Below are positions 49,933 through 58,959 of a DNA stretch of 64,000 nt, piece after piece (the stretch's first letter is position 1; every line of letters starts with the position of its first letter). The stretch comes from Pseudomonas sp. PICF141. GTDB lineage: Bacteria > Pseudomonadota > Gammaproteobacteria > Pseudomonadales > Pseudomonadaceae. Location of the stretch: the NCBI RefSeq assembly GCF_002286815.1, contig NZ_MUNM01000078.1, forward strand, positions 236,603 through 300,602. Reading direction: 5' to 3'. The notes beneath the pieces were generated by a model. That model was given only the letters and a program-made list of their open reading frames with translations, made no database searches and was not told the DNA's origin. Both the position numbers and the translations under genes were made by a program.

Positions 49933-51201
49933 TCAGAAACGGTATGTCGCGCCAACACCGAAACCGTTCGCATAGTTTTCATACTCTGCGCTGTAGTTCT
50001 GACGGCCGTTGCTGTTGTTGACCTTGACCGATTCTTCGCGCAGGTACGAGTACGCCACGTCGATGGTCAGGTCGTCGGTCGGGCTCCAGCCGGCGCCCAA
50101 GCTGAAAATCTTGCGATCGCCCGTCGGGATGCGTGGGGAGCGGTCGACGTTGTTGGTCGGTGCCTGGTCAACGGACAGGCCGGTACGCAGGACCCATTGT
50201 TTGTTCAACTGGTACGAAGCGCCGATGGCGTGCGCCCAGGTGTCGTGCCAGTTCTGCTCTTCGGTGATGGTACCGAACTGGCCATTGAGGAGGGCCGGAA
50301 CGCCTTTGTTTTCGACGGTGATTTCTTTCAGGCGACTCCAGCGAGTCCAGGTGCTGCCTGCGTAGAGCGTCCATTGGTCATCCAGTTGGTGTGTGACCGA
50401 GAAGTCGACCGACTCAGGCGTGGTGATATCCAAAGACGCGTCGTACTTCTGGTTCGGGTTTTGACCAACGGCACCGAGGAGGTTGTAGTTGACCTTGGTG
50501 TCACCCTCCAGCTTGTACTTCACTTTCGAGTGGTAGGTCAGGCCGACACGAGTGCTGTCGGTGGCCTGTACCAGGATACCGACGTTGTAACCCAGCGCGG
50601 TGTCGTCACCCTCGATCTTGACCTTGCCGTCCGGCGCGGCCTGAGTGATCGACAGGTTCGATTCCAGGGTGCCGGAAATGTGGTTGATGGTCGGACCAAA
50701 ACCGATCGACACCTTGTCGTTGAAGGCGTAGCTGACGGTTGGCTGGAGCGTCACGATCTTGACTTCGCTCTTGCTGCCGAAGTATTTGCCGGCGAAGCCG
50801 TTCTCGTAGTCGGTCACCAGGCCGAATGGAGCGTAGACACCGAAACCGAATGCCCACTGGTCATCGATTGGCTTTACGTAGTAGCCCATGGGCACGCCCA
50901 TGAAAGGGACCATGTCACCCTTGTTGGTGCCACTATTCGGACTGGAGCTTGCATCACTGATATCAGCATGGGCGTCGATAAATGCAACACCACCGCTCAC
51001 TTGTTCACGCTTGAGGCGAGACATGCCGGCAGGGTTACCAAAAACTGTAGATGCGTCGTCGGCAGAAGAAGATCGCCCGGCAAAACCTGTCCCCATCCCG
51101 CTGATGCTTTGTTCGTTGAGCGCGAAGCCACTTGCGAAGAGTTGGGTGGAAGCCATGGCAACGGCGAGGCTAAGGGTGGTTTTGAGCATTACTTTTTTCA
51201 T
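49933..51201 (-). CDS. fadL: Outer-membrane FadL/OmpP1-family transporter
   Basis: A 422-residue beta-barrel with a signal peptide (about 1-23, ending LFA before SGFALNEQSISGMGTGFAGR, the start of mature FadL proteins). NPAGMSRL is the conserved hatch segment, and the protein ends in an aromatic residue (TYRF), as outer-membrane barrels do. It should move long-chain fatty acids or other hydrophobic molecules across the outer membrane. The same position in P. aeruginosa (next to the GPx gene) holds PA1288, reported to act in oxylipin export. Confidence 0.9.
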   Translation of the reverse strand: MKKVMLKTTLSLAVAMASTQLFASGFALNEQSISGMGTGFAGRSSSADDASTVFGNPAGMSRLKREQVSGGVAFIDAHADISDASSSPNSGTNKGDMVPFMGVPMGYYVKPIDDQWAFGFGVYAPFGLVTDYENGFAGKYFGSKSEVKIVTLQPTVSYAFNDKVSIGFGPTINHISGTLESNLSITQAAPDGKVKIEGDDTALGYNVGILVQATDSTRVGLTYHSKVKYKLEGDTKVNYNLLGAVGQNPNQKYDASLDITTPESVDFSVTHQLDDQWTLYAGSTWTRWSRLKEITVENKGVPALLNGQFGTITEEQNWHDTWAHAIGASYQLNKQWVLRTGLSVDQAPTNNVDRSPRIPTGDRKIFSLGAGWSPTDDLTIDVAYSYLREESVKVNNSNGRQNYSAEYENYANGFGVGATYRF

Positions 51202-51347
51202 TATTAGAATTCCTGGTGATCACCGGCGCGGAAATTACCAAGATTTTCGTCTGGGCGCTATAGCTTGTAACGCTTGAGTTAGAGCGGTTTTGTAGGACAA
51301 TCCGACCAAAATCGCGACCAGTTGTGCGATTTTCGTAAAGGGGTGGA

Positions 51348-51830
51348 TCAGCAGGCGACCTGATTCAACGATGAAACACAGGTTTGCCACGCGTAGGTGA
51401 AATCTCGCAGACGACCTTGGGGCTGGAAAGTCTGGCGCCAGATTCGGGCCATTCCCAATAAGTCGTCGGAGGCGGGGAGGGGAGTGTTCTGTTCTTCTAC
51501 CAGCAGCCAGGCAATGGCAGTGGCGTAACGCAGGTTGACGGTCAATTCCAGATGCGGCCCGCTGAGAAAAGCATGCTGGCTGGCAAGGCCGCGGACCAGG
51601 CTTGCCCGATCCGGGTCCAGGGCCAGGTAGTGATCCCAAAGTGCCTGGTGGCGGGGTTCGGCGATTCGGTACAGGCCGTGTCCACGGCGGTCATGCAGGG
51701 CTGAACCAAGGGCTGACTGACTGGCGGCGATGCCCAGCAGCAGGGATTCGGCAGTTGCGCTATGGCGTCCGAGGTAGATCAACGTCGGACGGATCACATA
51801 ACGACACAGTTCGCTGGCAGCGATTCCCAT
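51348..51830 (-). CDS. Phage-type lysozyme-like protein, probably without catalytic Glu
   Basis: A 160-residue protein. Its layout (VIRPTLIYLG, LLLGIAASQSALGSAL, LYRIAEP, LWDHYL, SLVRGLASQ, LELTVNLRYATAIAWL) matches, from memory, a family of prophage-encoded proteins of about 150 residues whose motif is AAQES-LG and which look like lysozyme/transglycosylase folds. Here that motif reads AASQSALG, so the expected Glu is Gln. No phage genes surround it, so it is likely a domesticated relic. It lies upstream of fadL on the same strand. The family assignment is inference. Confidence 0.5.
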   Translation of the reverse strand: MGIAASELCRYVIRPTLIYLGRHSATAESLLLGIAASQSALGSALHDRRGHGLYRIAEPRHQALWDHYLALDPDRASLVRGLASQHAFLSGPHLELTVNLRYATAIAWLLVEEQNTPLPASDDLLGMARIWRQTFQPQGRLRDFTYAWQTCVSSLNQVAC

Positions 51831-52049
51831 AAAGCCCTCGAAACATGAAGTGGTCGGCGAGACCTGAAGGCCTTGGCAGCAGTGGATCGATTCAGGCTCG
51901 CCGCAAGCGGATCAAGCCGCTTGAGTTGAAGTGTAGTGTCATTATTTTGCTGTAAAGGACTGTTTTTAAAATATTTCCGGCTTCGAGTTATAACCGTTAT
52001 ATCGGTTGGTGCTTAGCCGCATGCCGCGAAATGAGAAATATCGGGCAAT

Positions 52050-52090
52050 AAAAAGCCCCGCTTTTCAGCAGGGCTTTTCAGGTTTCAGCT
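52050..52090 (-). terminator. Terminator of the 74-residue protein gene
   Basis: On the minus strand AAAAGCCC / GGGCTTTT closes a loop, followed by TTTTATTG, about 25 bp past the stop codon. Confidence 0.85.
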
Positions 52091-52101
52091 TTTCGGGTGT
52101 C

Positions 52102-52326
52102 TCAGGCAACCAGTGCCTGGCGAGTACGTTCGATCACAGCCTGCAGCGGTTCTGCGCTGGAGTATTGATCAGGGTACAGGCGTTCGCTGTGACGAGCGAT
52201 GCCGTGTTCATTGACCAGAGTGAAGCTGAAACAGCCTTTGCGAGCGGCCAGGATCAGGCAGTTCATTGGAGCAAAAGCGTTGGTTAGGGTGCGAATGGCA
52301 TCCTGAGTGTGGATTTGAGTGGACAT
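52102..52326 (-). CDS. Small conserved protein (74 aa)
   Basis: A 74-residue soluble protein starting MSTQIHTQDAIRTLTNAF at 52326, preceded by GTAGGAACACC. It has a helix at each end and a central strand pair (CLILAARKGCFSFTLVNEHG), reminiscent of the small Pseudomonas DUF1652/DUF3509-type proteins, though I cannot assign either firmly. It has its own terminator and an upstream gap of about 1 kb, so it is a stand-alone transcription unit. Upstream in-frame ATGs exist to 52428, but they add an atypical N-terminus. Confidence 0.65.
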   Translation of the reverse strand: MSTQIHTQDAIRTLTNAFAPMNCLILAARKGCFSFTLVNEHGIARHSERLYPDQYSSAEPLQAVIERTRQALVA

Positions 52327-53011
52327 AATGGGTGTTCCTACAAGCGACACGGATAAGAACCGTGCAAAGTTAAAACGTTCCAGTAACGACGACCACCATT
52401 GGTCGAACGAAGAACCCGACTGGAACAAAGCAGCCAGTTTGAAGCGCTGATAAATTGGCGCGCTTGGGCTGGCAGGTAGGTACTTAGGAGGGCAGGCAAC
52501 ACATCAAGGGCAAAGGTTCTGGGCCCGGGGTGAAGATCCTGATCAATTTGCAGGCTGGTTCGGTCAGAGTAAGTGAGCTTGGCAACACCCTTTGCTTTCG
52601 ATTCAAAGGCTGTGTTGGCGCAAGATTTACCTGGAAACCATCGAGGTGGTCGATCCCGTTTTGTCGGTGGAGGCTTCTCTTAGGGAAGGCTGACCGGAGG
52701 ATTTGTTCGACCAGAATTGACTTTCAGCTTGGTACTAACGCCGCGGATACTAACGGATCGAATGGCAGAAGGGAAGTCTGTTTGAAAAAAAGCGCTGAAG
52801 GGCCTGTCGGCAAGTCTCGATTGAACTGTCGAACACACCAGTGCCCCACAATAGCCCGGAACCCGACCGTTGATCCGAGAGAACGATCGCGTCAGGACCG
52901 ATCGGCGGCAAGGGTTGCTCGGGTTTATCCCCAGACGCTATCCAAAGGCGCGCCGAAAAAGCGCATCGGTATAACCACTTCCCAGGCACTTGTGCACACA
53001 AATTGCGCGAA

Positions 53012-53029
53012 CTGTCATCGCGCTGTCAT
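53012..53029 (+). promoter_or_regulatory. Candidate Pho box
   Basis: CTGTCAT-CGCG-CTGTCAT, two identical 7-mers at 11-bp spacing, the PhoB consensus. No good -10 lies at the canonical distance, and the nearest plus-strand gene is about 275 bp away. Confidence 0.45.
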
Positions 53030-53177
53030 CCTCGCTTCAACCGGAGTGGGTGCCTGTAATGAAAATTTAAGTCAATGAAAAACATCGCTTTTTTTTACTG
53101 GTGAAAAAATCGTCAGTTTGACTGCGGGCCCCACGCCACACGGCTTTGCGCCAGTTCAAAGGCGGTTGTCCACTGAG

Positions 53178-53200
53178 TTATCCACAGCTTCTGTGGATTG
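53178..53200. promoter_or_regulatory. DnaA box with inverted partial partner
   Basis: TTATCCACA (exact consensus TTATNCACA) followed 5 bp later by TGTGGATTG, a 7 of 9 match in inverse orientation. A weaker TTGTCCACT lies just upstream at 53166. Confidence 0.4.
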
Positions 53201-53304
53201 TCCCAAGCGCTTGCTCTAGGACGGGCGTGCAGGCTTTTTTCGACTTTACCTGTACGAAAAAAAGAGTAGAGTGGCGCGCCTTCCGATCTGCCCCACAGTG
53301 CTTT

Positions 53305-53625
53305 ATGAAGTTTCGCTCATCCGTCTCTGCTACCTCAACGCCCTCCCGTGTTATCCCGCCCAAGCGCTTTGCAATGCGCGTGGCCGAGTGGTTACTGGAC
53401 AGCCCACGCCTGGGCGAAAACTCCAACGTCAAACACTTCGCCGGACGCTTGCTCAAGCAGCCTGCCCGTGAAGGCGTCGTGGCGGCGCAAAGCCGTCTCG
53501 GCCAGTTGATGTGCCGCGAGTGCGGTAATGCCCGGGATCGCCGCATTGGCCAGGAGCTCCTGCGTCAGGCCGCGCGTGCGGGCGACCGACGTGCACAAGA
53601 GGAACTGGGTCTGGGCGAAGACTGA
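53305..53625 (+). CDS. Sel1-like/TPR repeat protein
   Basis: A 106-residue protein rich in short helices. The core (RVAEWLLDSPRLGENSNVKHFAGRLL, then AAQSRLGQLMCRECGNARDRRIGQELLRQAARAGDRRAQEELG) has the alternating small/Leu pattern of Sel1-type repeats, with AARAGDRRAQEELG the clearest unit. The ATG at 53305 or an internal ATG in front of RVAEW (53374) could be the start. It probably mediates a protein contact. Role unknown. Confidence 0.7.
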   Translation: MKFRSSVSATSTPSRVIPPKRFAMRVAEWLLDSPRLGENSNVKHFAGRLLKQPAREGVVAAQSRLGQLMCRECGNARDRRIGQELLRQAARAGDRRAQEELGLGED

Positions 53626-53686
53626 GCTGTCCAAGACCTGACACCTTGGTTAACCTTCACGCTTTATCGAATCGGCAGGAGTGGCT

Positions 53687-55165
53687 ATGGCGATGGACTT
53701 GACCAGCGCATTGCTGGGGCTGGCGGGCGCCGGGTTGCCGTTATTGGTACTGGCCTGGCAGCTTCAGCGGCGGGCGAGTGCGGGGCAGGCCGAACTGGCG
53801 TTGCTGGAAGAGCGTCTTGCCATTGCCCAATTGACGCAGGATGGCTTGACTGCCCAGCTTGATACTTGCCGTGATGAAATCGCTGACTTGAGCCAGGCCA
53901 ATGCCGCCAAACAAGCGGATCTGGCCGCGCTGCGCCGTGAAGTCGAACTGCTCCAGATCGAACGTGACGACGCCCGCGATGCGTCTCACGCCTGGAATAT
54001 CGAACGTGCCGGCAAAGAGGCTGAGTTACGTCGCCTCGACGCGCAGGCCGCTTCCCTTAATGCCGAATTGCGTGAGCAGCAGGAAAGCCATCAGCAGCGC
54101 CTCAACGACCTCCAAGGCTCACGAGACGAGCTACGCGCACAATTCGCCGAGCTGGCGGGGAAAATCTTCGACGAGCGTGAGCAGCGTTTTGCCGAAACCA
54201 GTCAGCAGCGTTTGGGGCAGTTGCTCGACCCGTTGAAGGAGCGCATTCAGTCGTTCGAAAAGCGCGTTGAGGAAAGCTATCAGGCTGAAGCCCGCGAGCG
54301 TTTTTCCCTGGCCAAGGAGCTGGAACGGCTGCAACAGCTGAACCTGCGCCTGAGCGACGAAGCCACCAACCTCACTCGTGCGTTGAAGGGGCAGAAAACC
54401 CAAGGCAACTGGGGCGAACTGATTCTCGAGCGGGTGCTTGAGCACGCGGGTCTGGAGAAGGGGCGTGAGTACCAGACCCAGGTCAATCTCAAGGGACCGG
54501 ACGGCGAGCGTTTCCAGCCGGATGTGATTATTTACCTGCCCGGCGACAAGCAGGTGGTGGTCGATTCCAAAGTCAGTCTCACGGCCTATCAGCAATACGT
54601 GGCGGCCGAGGACGATGCCATCGGCCAGATCGCTCTCAAGCAGCACGTGCTGTCTTTGCGCAGTCACGTCAAAGGCTTGGCCGGCAAGGACTACAAGCGG
54701 CTCGACGGTTTGCACAGCCTGGATTTCGTTCTGCTTTTCGTCCCGATCGAGGCCGCGTTTTCTGCGGCATTGCAAGCTGAACCGACGCTGTTTCAGGAGG
54801 CATTCGACCGCAACATCGTGATCGTCAGCCCGACTACGCTGTTGGCCACCTTGCGGGTTATCGACAGCCTGTGGAAGCAGGAGCGCCAGAGCCAGAACGC
54901 CCGGGAAATTGCTGAGCGCGCCGGTTGGCTGTACGACAAGTTCGTGTTGTTCATCCAGGATCTGGATGAAGTCGGCAATCGCCTGCAACAACTGGACAAA
55001 GCCTACAGCGCAGCACGCAATAAGCTGACTGAAGGCCGCGGCAATCTGGTCAGTCGCAGCGAGCAGCTCAAGTTACTTGGGGCGCGAGCCAGCAAGAGCT
55101 TGCCGGCGGACCTGCTGGAACGGGCGATGACGGATGTCGATGGCTTGGCCGAGCTACCGGAATAA
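53687..55165 (+). CDS. rmuC: DNA recombination protein RmuC
   Basis: A 492-residue protein with an N-terminal membrane anchor (about residues 5-25), a coiled coil of about 150 residues, and the RmuC nuclease-like domain. In that domain GNWGELILERVLEHAGLEKGREY and PDVIIYLPGDKQVVVDSKVSL hold the conserved acidic/Lys residues of a restriction-endonuclease fold. RmuC limits inversion of short inverted repeats in E. coli. The ATG at 53687 follows AGGAG by 5 bp; GTG 53681 and ATG 53693 are alternatives. Confidence 0.92.
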   Translation: MAMDLTSALLGLAGAGLPLLVLAWQLQRRASAGQAELALLEERLAIAQLTQDGLTAQLDTCRDEIADLSQANAAKQADLAALRREVELLQIERDDARDASHAWNIERAGKEAELRRLDAQAASLNAELREQQESHQQRLNDLQGSRDELRAQFAELAGKIFDEREQRFAETSQQRLGQLLDPLKERIQSFEKRVEESYQAEARERFSLAKELERLQQLNLRLSDEATNLTRALKGQKTQGNWGELILERVLEHAGLEKGREYQTQVNLKGPDGERFQPDVIIYLPGDKQVVVDSKVSLTAYQQYVAAEDDAIGQIALKQHVLSLRSHVKGLAGKDYKRLDGLHSLDFVLLFVPIEAAFSAALQAEPTLFQEAFDRNIVIVSPTTLLATLRVIDSLWKQERQSQNAREIAERAGWLYDKFVLFIQDLDEVGNRLQQLDKAYSAARNKLTEGRGNLVSRSEQLKLLGARASKSLPADLLERAMTDVDGLAELPE

Positions 55166-55213
55166 GTAAGGCACTACCTAATCTTCGTGGCGAGGGTGGG
55201 CTGGAGGACGGCA

Positions 55214-58200
55214 CTACAACGGCAAATGCCGACTCAACAACGCTCGCAACGCCGCCGGTTTCACCGGTTTGGCCAGGTAATCCAGGCCAGCCGCATGCAC
55301 CTGGGCCACCGTCTCCGGCCGTCCATCGGCACTGATCACCACCCCCGGCACCGGCTCGCCCAGTTGTGTGCGCAACCAGGCCATCAACTCGGTCCCGGTT
55401 TCGCCATCGTCCAGGTGGTAATCCACAAGCGCCAATTGCGGGCGCATTCCATCGCCGAGCAGCGTCGCGCATTCCACACGGTTACGTGCGGTCCAGACCT
55501 GGCAACCCCAGCGGGTGAGCAAACTGTTCATGCCGATCAGGATGCTGTCTTCATTATCAATACACAGCACCTGCGCGCCGCTGAGCAAATGGCCATTGAG
55601 TTCGGCCACTTTGACCGGCGTTGCCGTTTGTGTCCGAGCCAGCGGTACGCTGACACTGAACACGCTGCCGCGACCCGGCCAGGAACGCACGCGCAAGGTA
55701 TGACCCAATACGCGACACAGCCCATCGGCAATCGCCAGGCCCAGGCCCAGACCTTTTTCGGCCCGGGTCTGGTGGCTGTCGAGGCGTTTGAACTCTTCGA
55801 AAATCACCTGGAGTTTGTCTTCTGGAATACCCGGTCCACGGTCCCAGACCTCAAGGCACAGCTCGCCGTTGCGCCGCCGAGCGCCGAGCAGCACCGGGCC
55901 TTTGGCATAGCGGAAGGCATTGGTGAGGAAGTTCTGCAAAATCCGCCGAAGCAGTTTGATGTCGCTGTCGACCCGTAATGCGCTGCCCCTGACGCGAAAC
56001 TTCAGCCCCTGTTCCTGCGCCAGTGCCTTGAACTCCGCGCCCAGCGTATGGAACAGATCATTGAGTTCGAAAGGCTTGCGGTCAGGGTTGATCTTGCCGT
56101 TTTCCAGGCGGGAAATGTCCAGCAGATCGCTGATCAGGTCTTCGGCCGAGCGTAGCGAACTGTCCAGGTGATGAACCAGCTTGCGGGCTTCACTGGATAA
56201 ATTTTCTTCCTGGTGGGAGAGGGCGGCAGAGAACAGTCGTGCAGCATTCAGCGGTTGCATCAAGTCATGGCTGACGGCGGCCAGGAAACGGGTTTTCGAC
56301 TGGTTCGCCGATTCGGCGACGCCTTTGGCTTCGGTCAGGGCAACGTTGAGTTGCGACAATTCGTGGGTCCGTTCGATGACCCGTTGCTCGAGGCCTTCGT
56401 TCGCTTCGGTCAGCGCCTGTTCGGCCTCGCGGAACGCGGTGATGTCGGTGAAACTCATGACGAAACCGCCGCCGGGCATCGGGTTACCGATCAACTCGAT
56501 CACTCGACCATTGGGGAACAATCGTTCGGAGGTATGGGCCCGCCCCTGGCGCATCCAGTGCAAGCGACGGGCGACGTGCACTTGCGCTTCGCCAGGGCCG
56601 CACAGACCGCGCTCGGCGTTGTAGCGAATGATGTCGGCAATCGGCCGGCCCACGCTGATCAAACCGTCGGGGTAATTGAACAGTTCAAGGTAGCGCCGGT
56701 TCCAGGCCACCAGTTTCAACGACTGGTCGACCACGCTGATACCTTGGGTGATGTTCTCGATGGCGCCTTGTAACAGGGCGCGGTTGAACTGCAGCACTTC
56801 CGAGGTTTCGTCGGCGATTCGCACGACATCCTCAAGCTGCATTTCCCGACCTTCGATGGCGGCTTTTACCACCGCCCGGGTCGAAGATGCGCCGAGCACG
56901 CCGGCCAGCAAGCGTTCGGTATGGGCGATCCATTCACCATCGGCATTCTGGTTGGGGTTGAAGCCTTTGCCCTGGCGATAGGCGAAACGGATGAAGCTCT
57001 GACGAGCGCGTTCTTCGCCGACAAAGCGGGCGGCCAGTTGCAGCAAGTCGTTGATCTGTACTGCCAGCATTGAGCGGGAGTTGGGGCGCGCGCTGATTTC
57101 CTGGCCGATGAAGCGGCCGGCCTGCCAGTGCTCCGAAACCCGCGTGCGTGACAGCAGCGAGACCCAGGTGAACAAGGTGAAGTTGCCCGCCAGGGACAGC
57201 ACCACGCCTTGAGTCAGCGGCGTGATCGGCAAGTTCAACGGGTTGCCTTGCAGCCAGGCCAAGCCTGGAAAACTGCTCAAGGGCAAGCCAAGGCTGTTGG
57301 CAGCGATCGGCAACACCAGCGTGTAGAACCACAGGAACGTACCGGCGGCCAGCCCGGCAAACACTCCACGACGGTTAGCCTGTTTCCAGTACAACGCGCC
57401 AAGCATGGCCGGGGCCAGTTGGGTCACGGCGGCAAAGGCGATCTGGCCGATGGTTGCCAGGCTCGCGGTGGAACCCAACAGTCGATAACTGACGTAGGCC
57501 AGCAGCAGAATGACCACGATGCTCACCCGCCGCGCCGACAGCATCCACTGGCGGAACACTTCGAACGGCCGCTCGGCGTTGTTTCGCCGCAGCAACCAGG
57601 GCAGCAACAGGTCATTGGAAAGCATGGTCGACAGCGCCACGCTGGCCACGATCACCATCCCGGTCGCCGCCGAAGCGCCGCCAATGAACGCCAGCATCGC
57701 CAGGGCGGGATGAGATTGCGCCAAGGGCAGGCTGATGACGAATGAGTCCGGCAGCACCGAACCGGGCAGCAACATCTGACCGGCCAGCGCAATGGGCACG
57801 ACAAACAACGCGGCCAGCGCCAGATAGGCCGGGAACACCCATTTGGCCAGGCGTAGATCCTGAGGATCGATGTTTTCCACCACGGTCACATGGAACTGCC
57901 GGGGCAGGCAAATGATCGCCATCATCGCCACGCCGGTTTGCACCACCATGGACGGCCAATTGATGGTTTCTTTCCAGTACGCTTCGAGGCGCGGGGCGAG
58001 CATGGCCTGATCGAAAAGGTCGTCGAAACCGTCGTACAGGCCGTAGGTCACGAACGCGCCCACCGCGAGAAAAGCGAACAGCTTGACCAGCGACTCAAAA
58101 GCAATTGCCAATACCATGCCGCGGTGGTGTTCCGTGGCGTCGAGGTTGCGGGTACCGAAAACAATGGTGAACAGCGCCAGCACCAGGGATACGATCAGGG

Positions 58201-58684
58201 CCGTGTCCTGCGCGCGCGTGCCCATGGCGTCGGCACCGGCGCCAATCAGCAGGTTCACGCCCAGCACGATGCCCTTGAGCTGCAAGGCGATGTACGGCAG
58301 CACGCCAACCAGGCAAATCAGCGCCACCACCACGGCCAGCGACTGGGATTTGCCGTAGCGGGCGGCGATGAAGTCGGCGATGGAGGTGATGTTCTCCTGC
58401 TTGCTGATCATCACCATTTTTTGCAGGACCCACGGCGCGCAAATCAGCAGAAGAATCGGCCCGAGGTAGATCGGCAGAAATGACCAGAGTTGTTCGGCCG
58501 CCTGACCCACGGCGCCAAAGAATGTCCAACTGGTGCAGTAAACGGCCAGCGACAGGCTATACACCCAGGCTCGCACCCGTGGCGGCAACGGCGTGCTGCG
58601 CCGATCGCCGTAAAAGGCGATAGCGAACAGAATGGCCATATAGGCCAGGGCGACGGTGGCGATCAGCCCGATGGACAGCGACAT
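55214..58684 (-). CDS. mxtR: SSF-domain hybrid sensor histidine kinase/receiver (MxtR/CrbS type)
   Basis: A 1156-residue inner-membrane sensor. Residues about 1-510 are a sodium:solute symporter domain with some 13 helices. A linker and a PAS domain (about 640-760, NITQGISVVDQSLKLVAWN) follow. The HisKA domain has the phosphorylated H806 in FLAAVSHDLMQPL. The HATPase_c domain follows (LTNAFRY, WDRGPGIP, GLGLGLAI). The C-terminal receiver has D1088 in LALVDYHLDDGE. This architecture and the 3' neighbourhood next to rmuC match MxtR/CrbS, which with ErdR/CrbR activates acetate use. The ATG at 58684 is placed before the first helix. It lacks adjacent regulator genes. Confidence 0.85.
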   Translation of the reverse strand: MSLSIGLIATVALAYMAILFAIAFYGDRRSTPLPPRVRAWVYSLSLAVYCTSWTFFGAVGQAAEQLWSFLPIYLGPILLLICAPWVLQKMVMISKQENITSIADFIAARYGKSQSLAVVVALICLVGVLPYIALQLKGIVLGVNLLIGAGADAMGTRAQDTALIVSLVLALFTIVFGTRNLDATEHHRGMVLAIAFESLVKLFAFLAVGAFVTYGLYDGFDDLFDQAMLAPRLEAYWKETINWPSMVVQTGVAMMAIICLPRQFHVTVVENIDPQDLRLAKWVFPAYLALAALFVVPIALAGQMLLPGSVLPDSFVISLPLAQSHPALAMLAFIGGASAATGMVIVASVALSTMLSNDLLLPWLLRRNNAERPFEVFRQWMLSARRVSIVVILLLAYVSYRLLGSTASLATIGQIAFAAVTQLAPAMLGALYWKQANRRGVFAGLAAGTFLWFYTLVLPIAANSLGLPLSSFPGLAWLQGNPLNLPITPLTQGVVLSLAGNFTLFTWVSLLSRTRVSEHWQAGRFIGQEISARPNSRSMLAVQINDLLQLAARFVGEERARQSFIRFAYRQGKGFNPNQNADGEWIAHTERLLAGVLGASSTRAVVKAAIEGREMQLEDVVRIADETSEVLQFNRALLQGAIENITQGISVVDQSLKLVAWNRRYLELFNYPDGLISVGRPIADIIRYNAERGLCGPGEAQVHVARRLHWMRQGRAHTSERLFPNGRVIELIGNPMPGGGFVMSFTDITAFREAEQALTEANEGLEQRVIERTHELSQLNVALTEAKGVAESANQSKTRFLAAVSHDLMQPLNAARLFSAALSHQEENLSSEARKLVHHLDSSLRSAEDLISDLLDISRLENGKINPDRKPFELNDLFHTLGAEFKALAQEQGLKFRVRGSALRVDSDIKLLRRILQNFLTNAFRYAKGPVLLGARRRNGELCLEVWDRGPGIPEDKLQVIFEEFKRLDSHQTRAEKGLGLGLAIADGLCRVLGHTLRVRSWPGRGSVFSVSVPLARTQTATPVKVAELNGHLLSGAQVLCIDNEDSILIGMNSLLTRWGCQVWTARNRVECATLLGDGMRPQLALVDYHLDDGETGTELMAWLRTQLGEPVPGVVISADGRPETVAQVHAAGLDYLAKPVKPAALRALLSRHLPL

Positions 58685-58798
58685 GAGAACTCCAGGCAAA
58701 AGACATCCGGGACTCCGCCCGGTCAAGACAGTCTCGCATGACCGCTTGAGTTAGTCAGTGTCGACCAAGGTCGTGACGTGGCGGGGTATCGCAATACC

Positions 58799-58829
58799 TG
58801 TAGGAGCGAGGCTTGCCCGCGAAGGCGGT
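58799..58829 (+). repeat. Single REP unit
   Basis: One GTAGGAGCGAGGCTTGCCCG unit without an inverted partner, between the divergent kinase and TDT genes. Confidence 0.8.
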
Positions 58830-58860
58830 GTTGTTCCTGATTCAACGCAATCTGATGCAT

Positions 58861-58875
58861 ATCTGCAAAACAGAT
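58861..58875. promoter_or_regulatory. Dyad ATCTG-N5-CAGAT upstream of the TDT gene
   Basis: ATCTGCAAAACAGAT, a perfect 5-bp inverted repeat with the T-N11-A shape of LysR-type sites. TTATAT at 58897 may be the -10 of the transporter gene. No LysR gene is in the window. Confidence 0.35.
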
Positions 58876-58959
58876 AACAGTTAGAGAAATTACCCGTTAT
58901 ATCGATATTCGATTCGGATCTACCATGAGCTCCACCTCACGAGAGGACAGGAGTTCACC

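Larger units (their letters stand above)
52327..53304. other. Large gene-free region of about 1 kb
   Basis: It contains an open frame of about 180 codons (52530-53078) that I do not believe is real because its composition is unlike neighbours and it has no ribosome site. It does hold a Pho-box-like pair (53012-53029), a consensus DnaA box (53178-53186) with an inverted partner, and AT-rich segments near 53060-53110. The region may encode an untranslated RNA, but I see no definite terminator on the plus strand. Confidence 0.5.

Noticed and set aside
52530..53078. A 182-codon open frame in the large gene-free region
   Set aside because: No ribosome site, Cys/Arg/Ser-rich composition unlike neighbouring proteins, no family, and it overlaps the Pho-box-like site.
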